Shown piece by piece: positions 1 to 9,800 of a stretch of DNA of 19,868 nt. Numbering within the stretch: the stretch's first letter is position 1; every line of letters starts with the position of its first letter. Below the pieces are notes generated by a model that worked only from the letters and a program-made list of their open reading frames with translations, was not told where the DNA came from and did no database searches. The stretch is from Funneliformis mosseae (Eukaryota > Glomeromycota > Glomeromycetes > Glomerales > Glomeraceae), in assembly GCA_910592005.1 (NCBI GenBank), contig CAJVPP010001456.1:1-19868 (forward strand). Direction: 5' to 3'. A program made the position numbers and the translations under genes.

Positions 1-2195
1 TAGAAGTTAGATGATCAGTAAATTTTATATTTCAAAAAAAAATGATCTTTTTTTATATAAATAATTTTATTTTTTTATTTATTTAATATCTAAATTCCTT
101 AAGTATATAGATTTTTTTAATATATTAATTTTTTAGGAGTTATTACATATTTTTTATAAAATTTTAGATAGATTACATAGATAGTTAGAGAACTTCAATA
201 ATACTGTATTCTTTCTTTTAATTTTTAAATAGTATTTATATTTATTAACTTTTTACTAAATTTACTTTAAATTATCTTTTTTAAAAAAATCTACAGATAT
301 AAGCCAAAAAATAACTTTTATAGAAAAATTTACATCAAATTTTTTGCTAAAAAAAATTGGTTTATCAAATCACAAATCTAAAAATCACTATAATATGGAT
401 TTTTTAACAGAATATTATAATTTTTGTTTATTACTATTTAAATGATATTTTTTAAATATAATAAATATTATAATTTTATTATAATAGATATAAATTAGTT
501 ATATTTTTAAAATTTTATTTTAGTTATTATTAAAATTTATATAAAAAAAAATTATTTTGTTTAATTTACTAAAAAATATCAGTATTTTACAGTCAAAATT
601 CATTGATCATCTATTTTTGATTTATATATTATACAAGCTTATAATATTTATATAATCAATATTAGTATTATACTTAAATTTTGGAAAATTTTAATAGGTG
701 TTATTAATTAACTTTAAGAATTATGAAAAGTTAGATACTTATAATAGCTACCGTATATTTAGCAAGAAATAGGTATATGATTTTTTACAGTAAATTAAAT
801 TACAAATAATAAAAGAATAAAAGGTATATATTATTTGATTAAAATATCATAGAATATTTTTAAAAAAAAATGTTAATTTTTTTAGACTGGTTGAATTATT
901 ATGAATTATTATATATTATAGCTTCTTTAAATTAATATATTTTTAAATATTAATTATAAAATATATGGTAATATAAGAATAGTACAAATATTAATATTAT
1001 AGAAGTAGCTTATACTATAATAAATAAGAAAAATAATGAAATTTATTAGTAGTAATATTAATATTAATTAGTTTTATTATAATTTTTTTTAAATTATAAG
1101 TTAAGTATTGTAAATTTATAAATAACTTTTATAATTAAAAAATTTAAATTAATTTTAATAGAAAAAAAAATATGATGAATAATATTATAAGACAATTAAT
1201 ATTCATAATAAAATAAGAGTCCTTTATACTCATTAGAATAAAAGTAAATTCAAGAATATAAATATCAATAAAATATAAAGATAAATAAAACTATATATTT
1301 TTTATTAATTAATTTTATGTTATCAATATTGAAAATTTACTTTAGAAAAATGATTTATAAAAGTCATTAGATTTAATTTTATATAAATTATATTAAGAAA
1401 AATCTTAATCAATATATTGCATTAGAAAATTAGATTAATTCATCTGATTTATAGGATTTACAAAATTCATTTGATTCACTTATTTTATTTAATTATCTTA
1501 TTTTATTAAATTCTTTACATATTTATTATTTTTGTTATAATTATTATTTTATTATTTCTTTTATTTTTATTATCATTATAATTTATCCTCTATTTTTTAT
1601 ATCTTTATTTTATTATCTTTTATTATTATTTTATAGCTAAAGTTTTACTAAAATAGTTAGTTTATAACATAGTAAGTAATTAGCTATAACAAATTAATTT
1701 TGTATAAATAGAATAACTTTTTGCTTAAATTATAATTAACTCATTTGTAGGTTTAAATGAATTTCAGTATTATAAATAAAAGAATCAATTTAAATCTATA
1801 CAAAATTACTTTTCTTTTTAATATTGTTCCTTAGCTAAGATTTATTATAATACATTATACTAACTTACTATTAAATTTGTCATTATAAGCTTAACTAAAT
1901 ATTTTTTAAATTCTAAGACATAATAAATTTTCAAGTTGATTCAAGTATAACAGATACCTATAAGACTTAATGAAAATTCTAAAGTCAGAAACTCTAATAT
2001 GTAGAATTAATTGCTGCAGCTTTTTAATTTAAATGTTAAAATAATTGAAAATAAATCTAATGATAATGTTAAAAATTCTAACATTTTTTTAATAATATAG
2101 AATTTCATACTTGAAAATACAGTATTAATTTACAAATGATAAATCATTATTAAAAAAATAAAGTTTTTTTTACTATTAACAAACTAAATCTAAGA
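1..2195. other. AT-rich intergenic desert, no recognisable gene
   Basis: This stretch is overwhelmingly A+T with dense stop codons in all frames and many homopolymer runs. The block at about 1490-1640 is a T-rich low-complexity run of TTAT/TATT units. I found no open frame, RNA gene or clean repeat that I can support. A few short peptide-like stretches near 1900-2190 run into the coiled-coil remnant that follows and may belong to the same dead gene, but their frames are too broken to describe. Confidence 0.6.
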
Positions 2196-2395
2196 AAAGA
2201 TAAAGATTCTGCATTAGAAAATGAGAAATAATATTATCTAAGATTAATTATAAAAAATTACTTGAATTAGATATTGAAGAGAGAAAGATGATATTGAGAG
2301 AATATAAAATTAAAGTAATAACAGTTGAAGCAGAAGCATAATTTATAAAAGTTAAAGCTAAAGTATTAAAATTAAAAAATCAGAAAAAAAATATA
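2196..2395 (+). pseudogene. Decayed coiled-coil protein fragment
   Basis: I do not recognise the family. Two overlapping frames give a charged, helix-forming peptide: a KDKDSALENEK stretch from 2196, a stop, YYLRLIIKNYL, then after a frame change LDIEERKMILREY and an alternating Glu/Lys/Val/Ala stretch broken by a TAA. The heptad-like leucine, isoleucine and valine spacing suggests a coiled coil. Stops and one frameshift show it is not functional. My impression is that similar coiled-coil segments occur in multicopy hypothetical proteins of Rhizophagus, but I could not check this. It may once have been joined to sequence on either side. Confidence 0.35.
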
Positions 2396-3191
2396 ATAAT
2401 AAAATAGATAAATAAATAATTATTTTTTGTTTAATTTTATAAGTAATAATGAAAAATAAATAAAGTGCATATATTAGATTTATCAAGTTAATCATTGATT
2501 ATTAAAGTTCTAAATTTAATCTAATAGATTAGATAATCTAATAGGTTAACCTGAAAAGTTCAGTTATATCAGATATGATATTTAATCTACCCTACCTGAA
2601 TTTTTTAATTAAAAATTAAAAATTTATTAATTTTATCAATATTGATCCATTTGAGATGAAATAACTACTATTCAAATTCTTAAATAGAAACAAATCGAAT
2701 GAGCTTTATTTGATTCATTTGAATTATTGATTGTTAAGATATAGCTTAATTAATTTTACTATATAAGATTTTTAAATGCATATTATAGATTTATATAAAT
2801 ACAAAATAAAGTATAATTTGTTAATATTAATTTATATGAGAATTATTAGCTACTATTTAATTAATTACATAGAGATAAATTCAATAAGCTATATTATATT
2901 TATTTTTTATCATTAGATATTAAGATATCTTAAAAAAACTGTTTTCAATTTTTTTTAATGTAATCTATAACCTGATCTATGACCTAATCTGACTGATACT
3001 TTGGTTAGATAAGGTAAAGTATTCTACCTGATCTAATTTGTTTAGAGCTCTAAATTTAAATTCTGAATTAATACTGAATAACTTTATCTAATTTGAGTTA
3101 ATTAGTGATAATTTAAACAATCAGAAAATATGATCAATCAGTTGTAAATAATAACAAAAATCAGCCTAAATTTAGCATCTAATTTTTAGCT
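2396..3191. other. AT-rich spacer with short degenerate repeats
   Basis: There is no gene here that I can support. Short repeated words occur: AATCTAATAG appears twice around 2518-2545, and ACCTGATCTA/ACCTAATCT variants cluster at about 2970-3035. Upstream parts of the Pif1 helicase remnant may lie in this stretch but are too eroded to read. Confidence 0.4.
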
Positions 3192-3534
3192 GATTTGGAC
3201 TACTTTGAACAGTATATAGGAATAATTACTGATGTAAATCTTATAGAAATATCTATTTTAGTTGTATTTTCTATTAAAGGATTAATAATTGACATTATTA
3301 TTAATAAGTAAACCTATTATTTTCAATTAAATAAAACTAATTTTCACTGTACTCAATTTTTCTTACAAAATTCTTTTGCTTTTACCATTCATAAAACTCA
3401 AGGTTTAACTCTATTTAAAGTTTTTTTTGCTATAGATGAAAACATATTTTCATCAGATTAGACTTTAACAAATATCAATTTATCACATCTTAATCATTTA
3501 GCCTTATATTTGATCAAGATGTCATTACAGAATA
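3192..3534 (+). pseudogene. Pif1-type DNA helicase C-terminal remnant
   Basis: Pif1-family enzymes are 5'-3' superfamily 1B DNA helicases. In some eukaryotes they are encoded by Helitron transposons, in others by stand-alone multicopy genes. One frame from 3192 holds a YFEQYIGIITDV stretch resembling the conserved G-x-[IV]-V/T-D segment. It then reads HCTQFFLQNSFAFTIHKTQG from 3345, followed by LTLF. The TIHKTQGLTL segment (3384-3413) is the characteristic late motif of Pif1/RecD-like helicases, and the AIDENIFSS that follows matches the usual LDE-x-x-F-A-S-G-Q-A-Y region. The frame is broken by TAA at 3309 and TAG at 3459. The end continues in another frame (FDQDVITE), so a frameshift is also present. 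The Walker A and B parts are missing or unreadable upstream. Whether it came from a Helitron cannot be told. Confidence 0.7.
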
Positions 3535-3766
3535 AAAAAGATTAAAAAATAATTCTAAAACAAATTCTCAATAATTTTCTAATCCTTCATATTCATTTTT
3601 AAAATTTTTAAAAAGTTGTACAAAAATTGATACAAAAAATACATTTAAATAAATATATAATACTAAATTTAATTAATATAAAAAAATCCTTATAAAAATT
3701 ACATACAATAAATATATCACACAATTTAATTAATAATATAAAAAAAGAATATTTTTATTTCATACC

Positions 3767-3789
3767 GGGGGATACCAGTATCCTCCCCC
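3767..3789. other. GC-rich hairpin in AT desert
   Basis: GGGGGATAC (3767-3775), a two-base loop, then GTATCC, T, CCCCC (3778-3789) forms a near-perfect stem with one bulged T. It is the only strongly G/C-rich palindrome for kilobases on this side. It could be a regulatory site, a transposon end or a replication-associated structure; the sequence does not decide. Confidence 0.5.
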
Positions 3790-4395
3790 TAATAATATGC
3801 TAATACCTTACCTTAACTAACCCTAAACTAACTCTAACCGTGACAAATTGATATATGTGACAAATAAGATTTCACCACTCAAAAAAAAACTGTCCTCTGA
3901 ATACAACTTAATTTCCGTAAAGAGGAAATTAATTATTAAAATAGTAGTAAATAGTAAAAACAGAAACTTGAGAGTTGTGATACGATGTGATACAAAAGGG
4001 AGGATATATATATCCCTGGATATAGTTATAATATACTGTATAAAAAAAAATATATACAATAAATATATATTATACTAATAATCAATATCGAAAACTAATA
4101 TAAACATAAATATATCACATTAATAAATTTAATTAATAAAATACCTAACATTGAACAAAAAAAAGTGAAAAAACTCGCTAGTTACAATACCTTATGTCGA
4201 TCAATCGGAGAACGGCATACGGACATTTCATCTGATCCGACTGTTACACCCCCATAGTTATTTCCTAATTTTTTTTTGTTGTTGCATCAAGCCATATCTC
4301 AATATCTCATGAACGTTAAATTCAAATAGATTATTTTCAAGTTTCAATAGATTAGATTTTACAAACTAATAAGTAAAATTAACATAGTCGTTAAA
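3790..4395. other. Spacer between repeat desert and LSM8
   Basis: The stretch starts with a degenerate telomere-like run (about 3806-3839; one exact CCCTAA among CTTAACTAA, CTAAACTAA and CTCTAA variants). Next come a 9-bp direct repeat GTGACAAAT (3840-3848, 3857-3865), a small inverted repeat AATTTCC...GGAAATT near 3910-3930, and a 14-nt palindrome GGATATATATATCC near 4003-4016. Open frames of about 76 codons overlap on both strands here, but the plus-strand one begins with TTG rather than ATG, so I do not call them genes. At about 4175-4255 base composition rises and CpG dinucleotides become common, probably the upstream part of the LSM8 promoter. Confidence 0.4.
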
Positions 4396-4401
4396 ACGCG
4401 T
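4396..4401 (+). promoter_or_regulatory. ACGCGT (MCB-like) box upstream of LSM8
   Basis: ACGCGT sits 49-54 bp before the LSM8 start codon, inside AAAACGCGTTG. In yeasts ACGCGT is the MluI cell-cycle box bound by the Mbp1/Swi6 (MBF) complex. A C+G-only core is rare in this composition, and the same hexamer occurs at a similar distance upstream of the helicase gene. Function here is inferred only from the motif and its place. Confidence 0.4.
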
Positions 4402-4449
4402 TGTTAAGTTTGGTATATTTGTATTATAAAGATAAAGAAGTTGCAAAAA

Positions 4450-5009
4450 ATGACCGATTTGCAGAAATATGTTGATTGTATGTTTATTTTTTTTTTTAAA
4501 AAAAAAAAATTTATTTTATACATTTCTGTTTATTTATTATTAAAAATTTCGTAAAATTTTATTAGTAACGGTTGAAATAATCACTTCCGATGGACGAGTC
4601 ATAGTGGTATGTATTTATATATGTATAGTTTTGGTTAATCTTTTAAATTATTATTTTTGTTTTTTTCTTTTTTTTTTTTAAAGAAAAAAGAAAATCATTT
4701 ATTTGATAAAGGGAACATTAAAAGGGTTTGACCAAACCACAAATGTGATTCTGGCTGGATGTCACGAACGTATTTTTTCAGAGAATGAAGGAGTCGAAAG
4801 AGTTGCCCTTGGATTATATATAATACGAGGAGACAACATGTAATATATCAATCTATTATGAACGTTCAATTTAAACGCGTCTTTTACTAACTATGGTTTA
4901 AATTATGAAAAATAGATGTTTAATTGGTGAGTTGGATCAAGAACGAGACGCGTCCATAGACCTTTCCGAGATTAGAGCAGCTCCTATTACTGATATTTCT
5001 AGACGTTAA
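4450..5009 (+). CDS. LSM8: U6 snRNA-associated Sm-like protein LSm8
   Basis: LSm8 is the subunit that defines the nuclear LSm2-8 ring, which binds the 3' oligo(U) tail of U6 snRNA and supports U6 snRNP assembly and pre-mRNA splicing. Four exons join cleanly: 4450-4477, 4566-4606, 4712-4839 and 4916-5009, giving 96 aa, the usual length of the family. Introns are 88, 105 and 76 nt. The donors are GTATGT twice and then GTAATA, and the last intron has a perfect TACTAAC branch site at 4885-4891. The Sm1 motif is visible as ITSDGRVIVGTLKGFDQ (residues about 15-31, crossing exons 2 and 3). Sm2 is GLYIIRGDN near residues 58-66, followed by an IGELD segment typical of LSm8. The only good start is the ATG at 4450, giving MTDLQKY. 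Downstream the gene meets RIB1 tail-to-tail. LSm1, the cytoplasmic counterpart, fits less well at both ends. Confidence 0.93.
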
Positions 5010-5373
5010 AACAATTTTTTCTTCGGATAAAAAGAGTTAGAGTTTTAATTTTTAATAGAGAAGGAATTTTTTTTTTTACTTAATTATCTGTGTATATAAC
5101 ATAAATTAATATAGCATTTTTTTGTTTTTTTCAATAATAATAAAAATTTAAAATCATTAAAAGGCAAATTATCATTATATTATTTGAAAAAAATATTAAA
5201 AATCTATTTAGGTGATTTCTTGTGGCATCTGTTTTTTTGTTGGTTTTTTTTTATCACCCTCTACCAACTAAATATTTAAAAATACATTAATAATTCTGAA
5301 GTAAAAAATCATTATAAATAGTTGTTTCTAATAAACAAATTAGCTCTATAAATCCGAAAGTAACCAAATATTG
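5010..5373. other. Tail-to-tail spacer between LSM8 and RIB1
   Basis: These 364 bp separate the stop codons of two convergent genes and must hold both 3' untranslated regions. The sequence is A/T-rich with long T runs on the plus strand. No canonical AATAAA is evident on either strand close to the stop codons, and no other gene is visible. Confidence 0.5.
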
Positions 5374-6513
5374 TCAGCGTAATAATGCTTCCGGTATATT
5401 TAATAAATGTCTCATTTGTTCTACCTTCACCTTTAAATATTGATCCATTTCTTTTCCAATGTGATTTGGATTGGGACTTTGCCATGCAATGGGAACCATC
5501 GGAATGCGCTCAATAACTTTAATTCCTGCATTTTCAACCTGTTCAATTTTGTCAGGATTGTTCGTTAACAATCGAACGTTGGATAAATTAAGATCTTCAA
5601 AAATTTGTGTTGCAATATCATAATTACGAAGATCGGCAGGATGCTTGAGAACGTGGTTAGCCTTTATAGTATCGTATCCTATATCCTGTAAATTATATGC
5701 TCTAAGAAGGGAAAAAAAAAAATTTTTAGGAGAAAATATTAAAAATTTACGATACATGAAAAATACAAATGTCTCGGTTATATGGCTGTAAGCTTTCCAT
5801 GGAATTAATATTCACCTCAATTTATCCGCAAGACCAATTCCTCTGCCTTCCTGTCTCAAGTATATAATAACCCCACGTCCTTCCAGCTTTATTAGCCGCA
5901 TGGCTTCATCTAATTGTTCTCCGCAATCACATCTTACACTATGAATGGTTTCTCCTGTGAAGCATTCGGAATGAATCCTAACTAACGGCGGCGGAAATTG
6001 TACCGTAGAAACCTTGGGATCAGCATTGCTAGTTTCAACTGACCTTTGACCAGGCTTTAATCTACCCTTATATGCCCCCCTTATGATTCTATCCATTTCA
6101 CTTTCTCCCGGTCTAGAAGCATCTAAACTATTACTTCGAATATCATCGCCATATACAATTGCTAAGTGTTCTTTATTATCAAGTTCACTTTTGTAAAGGT
6201 GAAGAAAAAATTCTCCTGTAGATGTCGGAATGCGTGCTCGAACTTGACATTCTATTTTAACTGTGTTTTTTTTATTTATTAAATTAGAAGAAGGTGGTGT
6301 GGTTGGGGGTGTGTTAATAACATCAGACGCTCGAAGTGAATGTCTAAAATTATTTGTTAGTCCGTTCGTAAAATTTTTTTTAATGGAAGAACGTTTTATG
6401 AGAGTTGCGACGCCGTTCGTTAATGGTGGTTTATATGTTGCATCTGTTTTCAAAGGAACATTATAAGAGGAAACGCCTATTAGTTGTGCCTCTTCTGTAT
6501 TATGATATCCCAT
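5374..6513 (-). CDS. RIB1: GTP cyclohydrolase II, riboflavin biosynthesis
   Basis: GTP cyclohydrolase II (EC 3.5.4.25) opens the guanine ring of GTP and releases formate and pyrophosphate, the first committed step of riboflavin synthesis. Two exons, 6513-5816 and 5701-5374, are joined across a 114-nt intron (donor GTGAAT, acceptor CTTCTTAG) that completes a split Arg codon in KLRAYNLQD. The product is 341 aa, close to yeast Rib1. The zinc site is visible as ECFTG (C184) and RCDCG (C195, C197). RQEGRGIGL (220-228) belongs to the catalytic/GTP site, and LLTNNP (about 277-282) plus VIERIP are conserved C-terminal motifs. Residues 1-90 are a low-complexity Ser/Thr/Asn/Pro-rich extension not needed for activity. 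An in-frame GTG ten codons earlier is not a credible fungal start, so I use ATG at 6513. No DHBP synthase domain is fused, as in other fungi. Confidence 0.94.
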
Positions 6514-6619
6514 TAGTTTATTAAATAATATAATGGAAATCACGGTATTTAAGAAAGATCAAAATTTGTCACTAATAGTAAAAAAAAAAAAATTCTCGAG
6601 ACATATTAATATTAATCAA

Positions 6620-6627
6620 TCACGTGA
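6620..6627. promoter_or_regulatory. E-box TCACGTGA
   Basis: This perfect 8-bp palindrome with a CACGTG core lies about 107 bp before the RIB1 start codon and about 250 bp before the helicase start. In fungi CACGTG is bound by bHLH factors such as Cbf1 and Pho4. Its central place in a divergent promoter supports a regulatory role, but the binder is unknown. Confidence 0.45.
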
Positions 6628-6669
6628 GTTAATCTCTTTTTTTTTTCCTCTTTTCATTTTACAAATAAG

Positions 6670-6731
6670 ATTGATTTGTCATGTTGTATTTCCTTCCCAA
6701 GTTTACTAATTAAATACCATTGATTTGTCAT
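6670..6731 (+). repeat. 13-bp direct repeat ATTGATTTGTCAT
   Basis: Two exact copies of ATTGATTTGTCAT lie at 6670-6682 and 6719-6731, 49 bp apart start to start, in the RIB1/helicase divergent promoter. A shorter related word TTTGTCA occurs at 6565-6571. Paired exact words in a promoter suggest a protein-binding site, although A/T richness raises the chance of coincidence. Confidence 0.4.
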
Positions 6732-6834
6732 TAACTGATTATCGTATTTGGTGAATTTGTGGGGCCAATCACAAATTAGAACATGTTTCCAATTTGAGGC
6801 GTATTATTTACTGATGTTCAATAAACAACAATAC

Positions 6835-6840
6835 ACGCGT
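6835..6840 (+). promoter_or_regulatory. ACGCGT (MCB-like) box upstream of helicase
   Basis: ACGCGT lies 39-44 bp before the helicase start codon, a position much like that of the box before LSM8. It matches the MBF-binding site of yeasts. Its use in this fungus is inferred. Confidence 0.4.
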
Positions 6841-6878
6841 TTTAAGGCGAGGATATTAAATTCTCCGTATTGCAAATT

Positions 6879-9800
6879 ATGGCCGAAAATGATTCAGAAT
6901 GGTATATCAGTCCAGCTAATAAAGAATCTTCAAGCGCTATAACCAAAGAGTCAAGTAGCCATGCTTATCGTGATGCAGAAGAAAGCAATTTTTTTAAAGG
7001 ACAGAATATCGATAATAAAGAGTCAATTCGTAATACAGCTAAACTTCATAATTCAATAGTTTCAACTTCGTACTATAACCCAATTACGCAGGTGGATTGT
7101 TCCAGTTCATCGTCATCGTTGGATTCTGGCGAGTTTTCTGACGATGAACAACCATTAATTTGCCTCGAAGAGTTGAAGCGCAAGCAAAGCGAGATTACCA
7201 TGCTTAGAAAGTCAAAAGATGACGCAACTTCTATACACTCTGATAAAGAATATTTAAACACACAACCATGCCCATTAAATACTTCTCATAAACTCGCAGT
7301 TCAAATGCTAAAGATCAAAAAGTATAAACCTTCAACTAAGGAATTTGCGCCTCCAGTATCTCAAATCAATGATGGATCTGCTTGGATTCCAGAAATAAAA
7401 CGATCAAAACTTCCGATTGAATCACGAAAAGATGATATTATTCATACTATCCGAGACAACAGGGTAGTTGTATTAAGTGGAAGTACAGGTTGTGGAAAGG
7501 TACTTAATTAATTTAATGATCTATTTATATTTATATTTACTTCTTTAAAGGCCCTTCTAACTTTATATTATAATTGCTCCAAGTCAACACAAGTTCCACA
7601 ATACATATTAGATTATTGTTTACAAAATTGTGTTCCAGTAAATATCATCTGTACACAACCGGTAATCAAATAAATATTTTTTTTTTTTTTATCTATTATT
7701 ACAATAAATCAATTTTGTAATGGATTGAAACGTGATGTAATTTTTTCTTAGCGTCGCATAGCAGCAACCTCCCTTGCACATCGCGTTGCGTCTGAGCGTG
7801 GAACGCCACTGCATGTTCAAGTCGGATATCATATTGGAGGCAAAGGAGGTTATACTACATCTACCAGATTGCGTTATGTCACAACAGGAATTCTATTGGA
7901 AATGTTAAAAGCGGATCGATATTTAAATTCGTACACTCATATCATTATGGACGAGGTACTTTTACAATAATCATATCATCTTATGTTAATTGACCCTCTG
8001 TATGTAACAAAGTTAAAAACCATTTTTAAAAGATTCATGAGCGTAATGTTGATGATGATTTAATGTTGGCACATCTTTGTGTTATATTAAGAGAAAATCC
8101 ATCATTAAAGCTGATTATTATGTCTGTGAGTATAAAAAAATTCGAGTTATTTATGTTAGTAATCTAGTCAAATTTTACATACCATCTTGATTATATTTTT
8201 TCCATTAGGCTACCATGAATGTGCAAAAATTCACAAAGTATTTTCATGAATTCGAAGTTAAGCGTGATGGTTTGTCGCAAATTCCTTGGATTGACATTCC
8301 TGTTAAGAATTTTCCGGTTGACGCTTTTTACCTGGAAGATGTTTGCCAGACGTTAGGAATACCTGAATCGCAACAGAAAGCCATATTGAGCGAACCTAAA
8401 AAACCATCTATGATGCAAGAACGTCGTGACCTTTTTATAAGTTGGATATTCCGATGTCACGTTGATTCACCAGTTGATGATGCTTTTCTTGTTTTTTTAC
8501 CGGGAATTTCCATAATCGCTGAAGTGGTAGGATGCTTTGTAATATTTAAGTATCTTTTTTTTTCACATAATATGAAATTATTCTCATGTAAGGAATCTAT
8601 TATTCATATTAGGAGGATCAACTAACTTTCCTTGATGAGCAGCAACGGTATTTATTATTTCATGGATTCTATCTTATATAAACGAGGATCTATCAATTTG
8701 AAAAAAAATTTTGATAATGATTTAGGATGTCAAACCCTTTTTTGCCAAATATCACAATCATTAAACTACATTCCACCGTTACTATCGATGAACAATGCAT
8801 GGTCATGCAGCGACCTTTAAGTGGTTACAGAAAAGTAGGGGGGGTTTTTTTTAAAAAAAAATCATCATTTATTTCCAACTGTTGTAGATGATCGATTTAC
8901 TTATTATTACTTATAATTAGATTGTTTTGGCAACTAATGTTGCTGAGAGTTCGATTACGGTACCAGATGTGAAAAAAATATTCGATACCTGTTTGCGTAA
9001 AGATGTAGATTACGACAAGGCAACGCGGTGCTATAGTTTGAATGAACAATGGATAAGTAAAGATTGTGCTGAACAACGAAGGGGTAGAGCCGGGAGACTA
9101 GGCCCAGGCGTAGTACGTCATTATGCTAGATCTCTAAACAATATAATATCATTTGCTAAGAATATATTCCTATTTCTTTATAGATTTATCGGTTTGTGCC
9201 GAAACAATTTTATGATAATTTAAGAAACGAAAGGAAACCAGTAATAAAGAGAACACCTCTCAATTCTTTGCTTTTGAGATCCATTTATGCAAACCTCGGG
9301 GATCCACGCGAATTATTATCACACTGTATCGATCCTCCGGACGATAACGCTGTTGACTATGCATTAGAAGATTTGGAAATTACCGGAGCTGTCGTATCTA
9401 AGGAAATTGCCAAGGAAGAAGATGATTGGGTTCAAGGAAGTATTGTTTCATACGAGTATGAAGTAACTCGACTCGGTACAGTGCTTGCACAATTACCTTT
9501 GGATCTTCATTCGGGATTATTAGTAGTTTATGGGGCAATTTTCGGTTCACTGTATGATACTATAATAATTGCTGGTAAGTATTTCTCAATTCGACTTGGA
9601 ATTAAACAAAGCGAGATTTTTTTTAAATTGAATGTTTAATCATTTCAATGTAGCGATATTACAAAATCGAGGTGTAATTGTTCAACCACCACATCAAGAG
9701 ATACAGATTAGCGCGGCTATGAAACGATTTTCTCTAAATTTACCAGAGGATTATCCTTTACAGGGTGGTTCGGATTTAATATCTCATCTACGTGGTTATT

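Larger units (their letters stand above)
6514..6878. promoter_or_regulatory. Divergent promoter region, RIB1 and helicase
   Basis: This 365-bp head-to-head spacer must drive RIB1 leftward and the helicase gene rightward. It contains an E-box, a 13-bp direct repeat and an ACGCGT box, each listed separately, plus a pyrimidine-rich run at about 6632-6660. TTTGTCA occurs three times (6565, and within the two copies of the direct repeat). A shared or co-ordinated control is possible but not shown. Confidence 0.55.

Noticed and set aside
3823..4078. Overlapping open frames of 76-78 codons on both strands
   Set aside because: The plus-strand frame starts with TTG and has no internal Met; the frames mirror each other, and composition and motifs give no sign of a protein.
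6514..6543. N-terminal ten-residue extension of GTP cyclohydrolase II
   Set aside because: It would start at GTG, which fungi do not normally use; the ATG at 6513 gives a normal protein.
6748..6942. Plus-strand frame of 64 codons upstream of the helicase
   Set aside because: It lies in the promoter and overlaps the true start in another frame; no recognisable protein features.
8632..8820. Separate small open frame within the helicase gene
   Set aside because: It is made of exon 6, intron 6 and exon 7 of the helicase read in another frame; the spliced reading gives the conserved LHSTVT region instead.
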